Shown piece by piece: positions 17,463 to 26,552 of a stretch of DNA of 64,000 nt. Position 1 is the first letter of the stretch; each line of letters begins with the position of its first letter. Source of the stretch: CAWANP01 sp963783445 (GTDB lineage Bacteria; Chloroflexota; Anaerolineae; JAAYZQ01). A program made the position numbers and the translations under genes. The stretch covers positions 145,740 to 209,739 of the forward strand of contig CAWANP010000013.1 of the NCBI GenBank assembly GCA_963783445.1, given 5' to 3'. The notes under the pieces are model-generated. The model was not told the DNA's origin and ran no database searches. It saw only the letters and a program-made list of their open reading frames with translations.

Positions 17463-17732
17463 CTACAATAGGGAATGACGGGCCACGGCCCTTGGCTAGG
17501 TGCCGCCCCATTGCTTTCTGCTGCAACCTGGTTCGCGACCGTGGATAGAGTATAGCATAGCGTGCTGGAGAATGTCAAACCTGTGATTTCAAGGCTGATC
17601 TTCCCAGTTGGCAGGGAAGTCTTTGTAGGGCACCTTGCGGCTTCGCCGGCGCCGTTTGGGTGAAAGGTCTTCAGACACCTGGATGGCACGATTGATGGCG
17701 AGATCGTATACACTATCCTCACATCCCAGCCT

Positions 17733-17762
17733 TTGACGAGTCGCTGGTGCGTGTAGTATAAT
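17733..17762 (+). promoter_or_regulatory. Promoter of the alanine racemase fusion gene
   Basis: TTGACG (17733-17738), 18 bp spacer, TATAAT (17757-17762). The start codon TTG at 17803 lies about 34 nt after the expected transcription start. Confidence 0.75.
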
Positions 17763-17802
17763 CACATCGACGGCAATAGCCTAAGCAGAGCGAGGAGTGC
17801 AT

Positions 17803-19262
17803 TTGATCTACTTGGCCGATCTCTTGGAATCTACCGGTGGGTCCACTCATGGGCAGGTCTTTTCCGACAGATTTAGCGACTTCTGCTATGATATCCGCTT
17901 GCTGAATCCCGGAGAGCTCTTCGTGGCCGTGGTAACCGACAAGGAGGACGGCCACGACTACGTAATGAAAGCAGTGCGCCGGGGAGCCACAGGCGTCCTT
18001 TGCGAACATCCCTTCAACCTGGAAGCGCACGGGATCACGTGCGTTTTGGTGGACAACACGAGTACGGCCCTGCTCGAGTTGGTCCGTCAGACTGCAGGTT
18101 GGCAGAATGTGCGTTTGCTCCACCCCGGCCGGCCTACCTGGCTGGAAGTGGACCTGGACGCCATCGCCCACAACGTCCAGCGCGTGGTCGAAATGGTCGG
18201 CCCAGACGTGGCAGTCCTGGCCGTCGTCAAGGCCAATGGCTATGGCCATGGCATGCTGCGCTGTGGCCCGGACGGCCCTGAACAGTGGGGCGAGCTACCT
18301 GGGTGTGGCCAGCATCAACGAGGGGGCTGTGCTCCGCCGCAGGGGGATTACGGCCCCGGTCCTGGTCATGGGCTTCACGCCGGCCTGGCAGGCCCGGGAT
18401 CTCGTGCTGAACGACCTGACGGCCACGGTGTTCGACCTGGACGTGGCCCGGGCGTTGAGCCGCGCCGCCGGCGAGCTGAACGGCCAGGTCCGGGTTCACG
18501 TCAAGGTGGACACGGGGATGGGCCGGCTGGGGCTGTTGCCGGATCAGGTCCTGCCTTTTGTCCAGGACCTGGTGGCGCTGCCGCACCTGCAGCTGGAGGG
18601 CATCTTTACCCACTTTTCTGTGGCCGACAGCGACCCGGACTACACGCGGGGGCAACTCCAGCGTTTCCGTCACGTTCTGGAGACACTGGCGAGCGAGGGC
18701 ATCGAAATCCCCCTAATCCATGCCGCCAACTCGGCAGGGATCCTTTCCTTGCCTGAAAGCCACTGTAGCAATTGGTTCCCGGGGAGCGGATTCCGGGGCA
18801 TGGTCCGGTTCGGTATCGCCATGTACGGCCTGCATCCCTCGGAACAGGTACCCTGCCCCCCCGACTTCCGACCCGGGCTGGCCTTCAAGACGCAGGTGGC
18901 GCAGGTCAAAGCGCTGCCACCGGGAAGCTTTGTCAGCTATGGAAATACCTACCAGACCGAGGGCGAGCAGCGCATCGCCGTCATCCCCGTGGGCTATGCC
19001 GATGGCTTTCGCCGGGCGCCGCGCCACTGGGGCGAGGTGCTGGTCGGCGGCCAGCGGGCGCCCATCGTGGGGCGGGTGTGCATGGATCAAACCATGATCG
19101 ACGTGACCGATGTTCCCGGCGTGCGCCAGGGCGACGAGGTGGTCCTCATCGGGGTGCAGGGCATCGGAGCGGATCACGGCCGAGCAGGTTGCCCAGCGAT
19201 TGGGCACCATCAACTATGAGGTGACCAGTGAAATCCTGGCTCGGGTACCCCGCGTGGTGTAA
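17803..19262 (+). pseudogene. alr: MurF N-domain / alanine racemase fusion (two frameshifts)
   Basis: The first 105 or so residues match the N-terminal UDP-binding domain of MurF (LNPGELFVAVVTDKEDGHDY). No ATPase domain follows. Next is a complete alanine racemase: WLEVDLDAIAHNV, VVKANGYGHG with the PLP Lys, VKVDTGMGRLG, and RVCMDQTMIDVTD near the C-terminus. Frames change near 18250 and again at the GGG at 19159-19161. Removing one base at each gives a 485-residue protein ending in VPRVV. TTG 17803 is used as start because GAGGAG lies 5-6 nt upstream. The enzyme would interconvert L- and D-alanine. Full MurF-Alr fusions are known in Bacteroidota; here only the first Mur domain remains. Confidence 0.8.
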
Positions 19263-19314
19263 GCCCTGGCCAACAAGCGCATATCACGCCCCAGAGATGA
19301 ATCCCCGCCCTGGC

Positions 19315-20226
19315 TCAGGCCTCGTCCGGCACGAACAGATCGCACATCGTTTCCAGCGTCGCCCCGACCGCTTGCAGGTCCATGCCTTCACACAGTGAGA
19401 AAACCGTATCGAGGATGAGTCTGAGGTTCACCGTGGCAAAGTGGGCCGGATCCAGGTAATCCTGGTCGTTGTGCGTATCCAGGACCAGGGTGCCATATTG
19501 CGGAGCGTCTGCACGCGTTCGCTCCAACACATGCGCCACGACCTCCCGGTGGTCGTACGACGCCGGGACGTAGGGCCATTCATAGCCCTGCTCTCCGGCA
19601 GCGCCAGTCTGCACCGGCCTTTGATAGTCGACTGATACAGGCACTTCGACGAAACTACTCGTACCAGCAATCTGTCGAAAATCAAGATTGGCCCGATGCG
19701 GATAGTTCTCGGCCCCTGCCCAAACGCTGCAGTGCTCGGGCAGAACCCGGCCGGGATTGGACAGGCTGCCGCCCCTGAAGCCCAGATCCTGTAGAACTCG
19801 GAAAGTGTTGTCGTTGCCGGAAAAGTAGCCTGCCCTGAAGTACAAGGGCCTCTGGCCGAGAGCCCGCTCCCACACCTCAGCAGAAGCGGACAACATCTCC
19901 CGCTGCTCCTGAGCCGAATAGGCGCCCAGGTCGTCCAGATAGCCTCGTCCCGCAAACTTGTAGGGATGGAGGTGCAAGCCCAGGCAGTGTCCCCGCCCCT
20001 GCAGGTCCAGCAAAAAATCGCGATTTCCTACCGCAACCTCGGGATGGGCGAGAAGGGTCAAAGGGAACCCATAGGCCTCCGCGATGGCCGCGTAGCCCTG
20101 GATCGATCGCTCGCTCTCCTCGTAATCCTGGGGGCCGCTTGCCGACATCCTGGTGCCGTGAGGCGCCACCTCTTGCTTGGCAGTCTCGCAATCCATAGTC
20201 AGCAGCACATATACGTTGGTGGTCAT
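19315..20226 (-). CDS. Polysaccharide deacetylase-like (NodB-fold) protein
   Basis: A 303-residue protein without a signal peptide. Family marks are LTMDCET near the start (catalytic/metal Asp), LGLHLHPYKF with the metal histidines, and YFRAGYFSGND. The frame is open further upstream and runs into the broken larA gene; ATG 20226 is used because the deacetylase domain begins there and a GAAGAGGGG stretch lies upstream. The family removes acyl groups from amino sugars or acts on amides. Position after larA and a FadR-type regulator suggests a small-molecule role, but this is inference. Confidence 0.65.
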   Translation of the reverse strand: MTTNVYVLLTMDCETAKQEVAPHGTRMSASGPQDYEESERSIQGYAAIAEAYGFPLTLLAHPEVAVGNRDFLLDLQGRGHCLGLHLHPYKFAGRGYLDDLGAYSAQEQREMLSASAEVWERALGQRPLYFRAGYFSGNDNTFRVLQDLGFRGGSLSNPGRVLPEHCSVWAGAENYPHRANLDFRQIAGTSSFVEVPVSVDYQRPVQTGAAGEQGYEWPYVPASYDHREVVAHVLERTRADAPQYGTLVLDTHNDQDYLDPAHFATVNLRLILDTVFSLCEGMDLQAVGATLETMCDLFVPDEA

Positions 20227-20255
20227 TGTTTGCGCGCCCCCTCTTCCCCATGTCC

Positions 20256-21553
20256 TCAGGCCTGCTCGCGCCGGAGAACGCGGCACGGTCTCGCCGCCAT
20301 GGCTCAGGACAACGATGCCTGCATCCCTTCCCTGTCGCTCCAGCGCTCTCTCCAGAGCCTCCTCGAGGCTGCCGGCGCGGTCAAAGCCCAACACGCCTAC
20401 CTCATGCTCCGAGAGCCCATCCGATACCACGGTCACCCAGGCCAGTTCGTTGCAACAGGCGGCGATATTGCTGACCGTCAGGGCCGCATAGTCCTGGAGG
20501 CCCAACCGCCGCGTTTCGTGCCACAGGCGACGCGAGGGGATGCCAGACCAGCGCTTCCAGGGTAGCCACGTGCTCTTGCTGACCCGACAGTCCCTCCGGA
20601 CATGGCGTAAGCAGAATGATATCGCCGCCTCGCTTGACGATCTTTTCCGCCGAGTAGAGGGCCTTGTTCGCCTGCCAGAAATCGATATCGGCCGGGTAGG
20701 AACTCACCAGCACAATGTCGGCAAGACTGGGGACAGGGACTTCCCAAATAGGACGAGCCAACTCCACGCCACGCCGGTGAGCCGCCCGGCTTTCGCCAGC
20801 TACCACGTGCGCCACAGCAGCGTGCCGGTCCAGGACACAATTCACCACCCCCGTCAGATTGGTCTGCTTGGCGACCGCCTCCAGCTCAGCCCGCACGGGG
20901 TTCTCCAATATCCCCATATTCGAGGTCGGCGAGCGCGCCGCCAGCAGATGGGTAAAGTAGGTTGTCTCCTTCCCACAAATGCCAGGCTGGACGATTTTGC
21001 CCCCCCCGGACCATCCGGCCAGATTGTGAGGTACGATGTTGCCGATACCCACGCACATGTCCGCCTGTTGGATCAGTCGATTCACTTTGATCGGTGTCCC
21101 GTTGGGAGTGACACCCAGGTCAACCAGGGCGCTTGGATCTTCCCAATGGTGATTGAGGACCGGGTAGGCAGCGGCAATCTCGTGGCCGACTCGGGTATTG
21201 ATCTCTTCCTGGGTCATATTGCGGTGAGTTCCCAGGGCAATCAAGATGGTCACATCGATCCTTTTTTGCTCAACTTCTAGTTCGTCCAAGAGCACAGGCA
21301 GGATCTCGTGGATGGGCGTCGGCCTTGTGATGTCGTCAATCAAAAGAAGGAGGCGCTCTCCCCCTGAAAGTTGCGCGGAGAATGGCGGAGCATTGATAGG
21401 AGCCCTCAGCGCCTCACGCACCTGGGTGACCACATCAGCCGCCTGGCGTACCTCCTTGGGATTGGCTACGGCGAGCAGGTTGTCGCTGGACACCCCGATC
21501 TCGACAGAGCCTCTGCCATAGGGCAGAGAGACGGTTGTGATTCGTTCAGACAG
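20256..21553 (-). pseudogene. larA: LarA-type (nickel-pincer) lactate racemase family protein (frameshifted)
   Basis: The N-terminal part reads ITTVSLPYGRGSVEIG, then LLLIDDITRPTPIHEILP and ILIALGTHRNMTQEE. GNIVPHNLAGWSGGGK follows, as in LarA/DUF2088 proteins. The frame breaks at the GGGG at 20536-20539 (plus strand) and continues as WHETRRLGLQDYAALTVS. A second extra base near 20260 would bring in a stop at 20256-20258. With both removed the length is 431 residues, close to the family norm. The first usual start codon (GTG 21493) lies after conserved residues; the real start may be a CTG near 21553 behind AAGGAG. Nickel-pincer assembly genes (larB/C/E) are not in the window. Confidence 0.75.
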
Positions 21554-21555
21554 TT

Positions 21556-22284
21556 TCAGTTCTCCTTCTCCAGTTGAGGCTGAACTTCGCCCCGTACCTG
21601 AACGAGATGACGGAGCATGGTTTCTCTGGCTTGTTCAGCGTGATCGGGGCCAGCCCTGACGTGCTCAAGCAACTGCCAGTGGTAAGTCTGTCCTCTCTTC
21701 ATAGCCCCAGGCGTCTGCTGCGCCAAGCCCATGACATCCTGTAGCAGATCGATGACCGGGTGAATCAGGATCACCAACAGTTCGTTTCCCGTGGCTTCGG
21801 CCAGGGCCGAATGGAAAGCCAGGTCAGCCGGTATATAGTGAGCAGGGTCGTCCAGGGCCAGATCCATTCTGTGCAGCGCGTCTTCAATCTCTCTGATATT
21901 CTCAGGTGAAGCATTGCGTGCTGCAATGGCAGCAATATCGGGCTCCAATGCCTCCCGGACTTGCAGGAGATCGCGGATGGCCCAATCGCTGCGCTCGGCC
22001 GACAGTTGGAGGGGGATTCTCAGAGCATCCTTTCCCGGCTCGGCCACAAAGGTACCCACACCATGCTTGACCCTGAGGATGCCCCAGGCATCCAGAAGTT
22101 TAATGGCTTCACGTACAGCGGTCCGGCTGACCTTTAGGTAGCCGGTGAGTTCATCCATAGGCGGTAGGCGGTCGCCCGCCTCCAATTGACGGTGGGCAAT
22201 GAGATCTCTGATCTGCTCAGCCACCTGTTCAGACAGAGTCCCCTTGCCTGCTCCCACTGGCTGGTATAGGGTCGACTTGTCCAT
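21556..22284 (-). CDS. GntR family regulator, FadR (FCD) subfamily
   Basis: A 242-residue transcription factor. The winged helix-turn-helix is at residues about 15-80, with LEAGDRLPPMDELTGYLKVS and RTAVREAIKLL. The all-helical FCD ligand domain follows, with DLAFHSALAEATGN holding the usual metal-binding Asp and His. Such regulators respond to small carboxylic acids. It lies divergent from the binding-protein gene at 22.7 kb and upstream of larA on its own strand, so it probably controls one or both. TAGGAG precedes the start. Confidence 0.9.
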   Translation of the reverse strand: MDKSTLYQPVGAGKGTLSEQVAEQIRDLIAHRQLEAGDRLPPMDELTGYLKVSRTAVREAIKLLDAWGILRVKHGVGTFVAEPGKDALRIPLQLSAERSDWAIRDLLQVREALEPDIAAIAARNASPENIREIEDALHRMDLALDDPAHYIPADLAFHSALAEATGNELLVILIHPVIDLLQDVMGLAQQTPGAMKRGQTYHWQLLEHVRAGPDHAEQARETMLRHLVQVRGEVQPQLEKEN

Positions 22285-22347
22285 AGATGGTCTCCTATAA
22301 TCCTATCCGTTTCTTTCTATTGCAGACCCAACCAGAGGTCAGGATAC

Positions 22348-22376
22348 TTGACAGGGGATGGAACTTGTGATAGAAT
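22348..22376 (+). promoter_or_regulatory. Promoter of the second importer operon
   Basis: TTGACA (22348-22353), 17 bp spacer, TAGAAT (22371-22376). It reads away from the FadR-type regulator gene. Confidence 0.75.
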
Positions 22377-22383
22377 AGATATG

Positions 22384-22397
22384 ACCTCATACCTCAT
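22384..22397. promoter_or_regulatory. Tandem repeat at the transcription start, possible regulator site
   Basis: ACCTCAT occurs twice in direct succession, starting 8 bp after the -10 box, where a bound protein would block transcription. The neighbouring FadR-type regulator is the obvious candidate; FadR-family sites are usually palindromic, which argues for caution. Confidence 0.4.
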
Positions 22398-22707
22398 ACA
22401 TCTACAAGTATAGCAGGGACTGCTGGATTTGTCAAGTAGGTTGACCGTATTCTTGGAGAGCGGGGACAGGATGTCTCGAGGTTGTTGGCAAGCGCGCTGG
22501 ACGTCGACGGCCATCACTGGGTTCATCTACGGTGAGCCTCTGTGGCCTGAACGACTGCAGCGCGCTTGCTGTTTGGCAGAAGGGAGGTGGTGTGGCAGCC
22601 AGAACAAGCACTCGATGGGCAGGGCTCCGAGTCCTGCCAGCGGGTTGTTGTACCTGCAGTCTATCGCGTCGCATGGGATCCAGCTTTCTAATTGAAAGGA
22701 GACGAAG

Positions 22708-24423
22708 ATGTCCGCAAGCAAGAAATCGATAGGCGTCGTACTGCTCATCATGGTCGCATTGTTGTTGGCCTCTTGTGGTGCCACGCCCGAGCCACAGATC
22801 GTCGAGGTCGAAAAGGTCGTCACCCAGGTCGTAGAGGTGGAGAAAGAAGTCATCGTTACCGAGATCGTCGAGGTCGAAGGCAAGGAGACCGTCGTCGAGG
22901 TCACCAAGGTAGTCAAAGAGGAAGTGGAAGTGGTCGTCACAGCCACGCCCGAACCCACCATGGAAGCCCCCACGGGCCCCGTGGCTGGTGGGACGCTCCG
23001 CTTCGGGATGACCTCGGACTTTGACCACTTTAATCCTGGCTACCTGGGCTACGAGGAGTTCCCGGTTCGCGCCCAGATATACGACTCGATGATCCGCTAC
23101 GACCACGACGTGCAGCCTCACCCCCGGCTGGCCGAGACCTGGGAGATGAGCGACGACGGGCTGACCCTGACCATCAAGCTGCGCGAAGGGGTCAAGTTCC
23201 ACAATGGCCGGGAGATGGTGGCCGACGACATCCTTCAGAACCTGGCCTTCGCCCAGGATGAGGAGACCTGCTATCACATGTGTCAGGGGACAGCCAAGAT
23301 TGAGTCGGCAGAGGCCCTGGATGACTATACGGTCGTGTTCCACTACAGCGAGTTCGACGCTGGCTGGCAAGACTTCCTGGAGGACTGGTACATCATCGCC
23401 CCCGAAGGCTTTGACACAGTGGACAATAGTCCCATCGGTACCGGGCCCTTCAAGTTCCAAGAGTACATCCCCGATGACCATACCATCTTTGTCAAGAACG
23501 AGGACTACTGGGGCTCGGAAGGCCCCTACGTCGACGAGATCTATATTCGCTCCTTCGGCACCGACGAAGAGGCATTGGTCGCTGCCCTCGAGTCGGGGGA
23601 GATCGACCTGACGCACCAGACGCCGACCAAAGACGTGGCCGCGACTGGAGCGAGATGGATTCGTCATCTATGCTGGGCAGCCAGGAGCCTTTGTCGACGT
23701 CATCTATGCCAGTTCCCTGGGCATACCGAAGAACCAAGGTCCGGCAAGCGATCATGCACGCCATAGACTGGCAGGCATTGTCGGAGGGGGTCTACTATGG
23801 CACGGGAGAGTTGGGGGCCAGGATGAGCTATCCGCCGACATCCTGGGTCTTTGACGAGGAGCTTGAAGAGCTCTACCCCTACGACCCTGAGAAGGCCAAG
23901 GCTCTGTTGGCCGAGGCTGGCTACGAGACCATCGACATCGAGTACAACGCGGTGAGTATGGACTACATCCAGGGTGGACTCATCCTGCGCGACAGCATGG
24001 CGCGCGGCGGGCATCAACCTGGAGGTTATGCCCTTGGAGCGCACCCAGTGGCTGGACAAGTACTATGGCGGCAACTATGGCGTTGCCATGAGCTACATCG
24101 CCAACAGCAACAAGGACCCGTCACGCCTGTTCATGAACAGCCAGTACCGCTGCCAAAACACCACTTCCAAGACCGACGAATGGCCGGTCCATCCAGAAAC
24201 GGGCGAATCCTACTGTGCCTTGATGGCCGAGGCTTCGGCCACCCCGGACCAGGAAAAGCGAGAAGAACTCTACCTCAAGATCCAGGAGATCATGGCCGAG
24301 GAGGCCTGGGCCATCGGCTACCGGATGCGGCCCGCGAACTTTGCGGCAAATCCCGCCGTGCAGGGCTTCGACTGGCGCATCGACAACGGCATCCTGCTGG
24401 AAAATGTATGGCTGATGCCGTAG
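22708..24423 (+). pseudogene. Family 5 peptide-binding lipoprotein (three frameshifts)
   Basis: Signal peptide with lipobox LLLASCG, then a Chloroflexota-style stalk of Val/Glu/Lys repeats (VEVEKVV and variants) to about residue 78 and a TPEPTMEAP linker. The binding domain is normal: LAETWEMSDDGLTLTIKLR and NSPIGTGPFKFQEY. The frame breaks at GG 23646-23647, CC 23734-23735 and GGG 24009-24011. Removing one base at each restores ATERDGFVIYAG, PKNKVRQAIMHAID and LRDSMARGGINLEVMP and gives 570 residues. A strong stem-loop and permease genes follow. Substrate unknown; the operon also encodes a D-aminoacylase and MlrC enzymes. Confidence 0.85.
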
Positions 24424-24458
24424 CAGTCGCATGACTTTGCTTTAGGGCTTCATATCCT

Positions 24459-24496
24459 GGGGGGAACCTGCCTCTGTCCAGAGCCAGGTTCCCCCC
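24459..24496 (+). promoter_or_regulatory. Strong stem-loop between binding-protein and permease genes
   Basis: GGGGGGAACCTG (24459-24470) pairs with CAGGTTCCCCCC (24485-24496), and an inner CTCTG/CAGAG stem with loop TC extends it. Only TT follows, so it is more likely a partial terminator or 3'-end stabiliser that keeps binding-protein expression above permease expression. Confidence 0.7.
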
Positions 24497-24529
24497 TTAC
24501 CGGACCATCAGTTTCCCTGGGAGGCGTCT

Positions 24530-25475
24530 ATGGGACGTTATGTGGCGCGCAGGCTTTTGCAGACCATTCCAGTTCTGATTGCAGCTTCTGTTCTGGTTTT
24601 TCTCTTGATCCATTTCCTGCCCGGCGATCCAGCCCTGGCGCTTCTGGGTGACAATGCCACCCAGGAGATGATCGATGCCATGCGGCAGAAGCTGGGCTTG
24701 AACGAGCCGCTCTACGTGCAGTATGGCATCTGGGTTGTACGCTTGGTTCAGGGCGACCTTGGCGTCTCTGTCCGCGGCGGGCATGCAGGTATCTGACCTC
24801 ATCGGCATGAAGGCCATCGCGACGGCCCAGTTGGTGATCGCCGCCTTTTTGCTATCGGTCCTGGTCTCGTTCCCCCTTGGCATCTGGGCCGCACTCAAAC
24901 CCCATTCATGGCCCGACCGCTTTATCATGGCTTTCAGCAGCCTGGGTGTGGCCCTGCCTAGCTATTTTCTGGGGATCGTCCTGGTCCTCATCTTTTCCCT
25001 GCGCCTGGGCTGGCTGCCTTCTTCGGGGTACGTCCGGCCCAGCGAGGATCTCGCGGGTTTCCTGCGCTTCTTGATCCTGCCAGCGATCACGCTGGCGGCG
25101 GGCCTGGCTGCCGTCCAGATGCGCTTTGTCCGGTCGGCCCTGTTGGAGGTCCTAAGCGAGGACTATGTCCGCACGGCCCGGGCAAAAGGCCTCCGCGAGA
25201 GAGGCGTCATCTGGGGGCATGCGCTGAAGAACGCCTTCATCTCGGTGGTGACGATCCTGGGATTGCAGTTCGGCGCCATGCTGACCGGCTCGGTTCTGGT
25301 GGAAACCCTCTTTGGCTGGCCGGGCATGGGCCGGCTGCTGATCACCGCCATTACCCAGCGGGACTATGTCATGGTGCAGGCAACCATGCTCTTCTTGCTG
25401 ATCATCTTTACCCTGGCCAACCTGGCTGTCGACGTGAGCTATGGCTGGCTGGATCCGCGGGTGAGCCGGTCATGA
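24530..25475 (+). pseudogene. dppB: Peptide ABC transporter permease, DppB type (one frameshift)
   Basis: Starts MGRYVARRLLQTIPVL, then IHFLPGDPALALLGDN. After GDLGVSVRGG the frame breaks at the GGG 24779-24781 and continues MQVSDLIGMKAIAT. The EAA loop is EVLSEDYVRTARAKGL and the end is YGWLDPRVSRS. One base removed gives 314 residues, as expected. GGGAGG precedes the start. Confidence 0.87.
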
Positions 25476-25533
25476 GCCTAACTACGGAGGCAATCATCAA
25501 ACTGTGGAGCAGGCAGCTGAGGAGGCAGCCGCA

Positions 25534-26468
25534 ATGGCAACGGTTGTCAGGGCGGCGCCGGCGGCGGAACGCAAGGCTTACCGGGGCGAGGTCGACGAAT
25601 CCTGGCGGCAGAAACCTGCCTGGCGGGAAAGCACGTTCGGGCCGCGTCGTCGTAGAGATCCAGCAGGGACAAGGCTGCGCTAATCGGACTGGCCTGGATC
25701 ATCCTTCTGATCATCCTGGCCATCCTGGGGCCGATGTTACCGCTCAAAGACTGGGAAGAGGTCAACATCAGCGCCGCCTTCGAGCCACCTTCCCTGGAAT
25801 ATTTCTTTGGCACCGACAATCTAGGCCGGGACCAGTTTTCACGAGTCATCCTGGCGGCGCGGGTGTCGGTGTTGGGCAGCATAGCGGCAGTCGCAGTAGG
25901 CACCATCATTGGTGTCTCGTGGGGTCTGGCGGCGGGGTTCTTTGGGGGCACTGTTGGCTCAATCATGATGCGCATCGTCGACTTTTTGCTGTCGATCCCG
26001 ACCATCCTGATGGCGCTCCTGATCCTGGCCCTGTTGGGGCCGGGGGCCATCAACGCCATCATCGCCATCGCCGTAACCCGCATCCCCACCATGGCCCGCT
26101 TGTCCCGGTCCAGCGCGCTGGTCGAGCAGGGCAAGGACTATGTCATGGCCAGTCAGTCCATCGGCGCGCGCAACCGCCACATGTTGTTCAAAGTCATCGG
26201 TCCCAACACCCTGCCTCCGATTTTTGTCCAGTTCACACTATCCCTGGCTTTCGCCATCTTGCTCGAGAGCGGCCTGAGCTTCCTGGGTCTGGGCACGCGG
26301 CCGCCCACCCCGGCCTGGGGTTCGATGCTGGCCACGGGCCGGCGCTACCTCCAGGATGCGCCGTGGATGGCCATCTTCCCTGGCCTGGCCATCACAACCT
26401 ACGTCCTGGCCGTGGGCTATCTATCCGATGGTCTCAGGGCAGCGATCGGGGCGAAGAGCCTTCGCTAG
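25534..26468 (+). pseudogene. dppC: Peptide ABC transporter permease, DppC type (two frameshifts)
   Basis: ATG 25534 has AGGAGG about 9 nt upstream and opens a 35-residue hydrophilic leader. Extra bases in GGG 25639-25641 and GGG 25666-25668 throw the frame twice. With them removed the sequence runs through DKAALIGLAWIILLII to FFGTDNLGRDQFSRV and the EAA loop VEQGKDYVMASQSIGA. It then ends LSDGLRAAIGAKSLR, for 310 residues. From 25734 onward the frame is intact. Confidence 0.82.
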
Positions 26469-26552
26469 CTGGCAAAGACGGAGCATCGAGGCTGGATCGG
26501 GCAGTGATCTGGTTCCTTCTACTGAGGAATCTTGAGCTAGAAAGGGATAGCA

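Larger units (their letters stand above)
17019..17802. other. Long intergenic region between divergent genes, with a possible gene remnant
   Basis: About 780 bp separate the minus-strand binding-protein gene from the alanine racemase fusion. No intact gene is supported. A plus-strand frame from about 17150 to 17460 reads protein-like text (VDLGVVNPHLATEG, then LLLDAQPFVQLTEVV) with only one internal stop, which suggests a decayed 3' gene end. The promoter of the next gene is at 17733-17762. Confidence 0.45.
22285..22707 (+). other. Divergent regulatory region and long leader of the second importer operon
   Basis: No gene is supported in these 423 bp. A consensus promoter lies at 22348-22376. 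Two tandem copies of ACCTCAT follow at 22384-22397, and AGCAG-GGA-CTGCT lies near 22415. The leader to the next start is about 325 nt, longer than needed, but I see no known riboswitch. A GAAAGGAG ribosome site precedes 22708. Confidence 0.55.

Noticed and set aside
22429..22695. 88-codon open frame in the leader of the second importer operon
   Set aside because: No ribosome site, no recognisable protein features, overlapped by an equally long frame on the other strand.
22790..22950. Regular repeats that might be a CRISPR or tandem array
   Set aside because: They encode the Val/Glu/Lys stalk of a lipoprotein, have no spacers, and similar stretches occur at 33130-33300 and 56200-56370 for the same reason.
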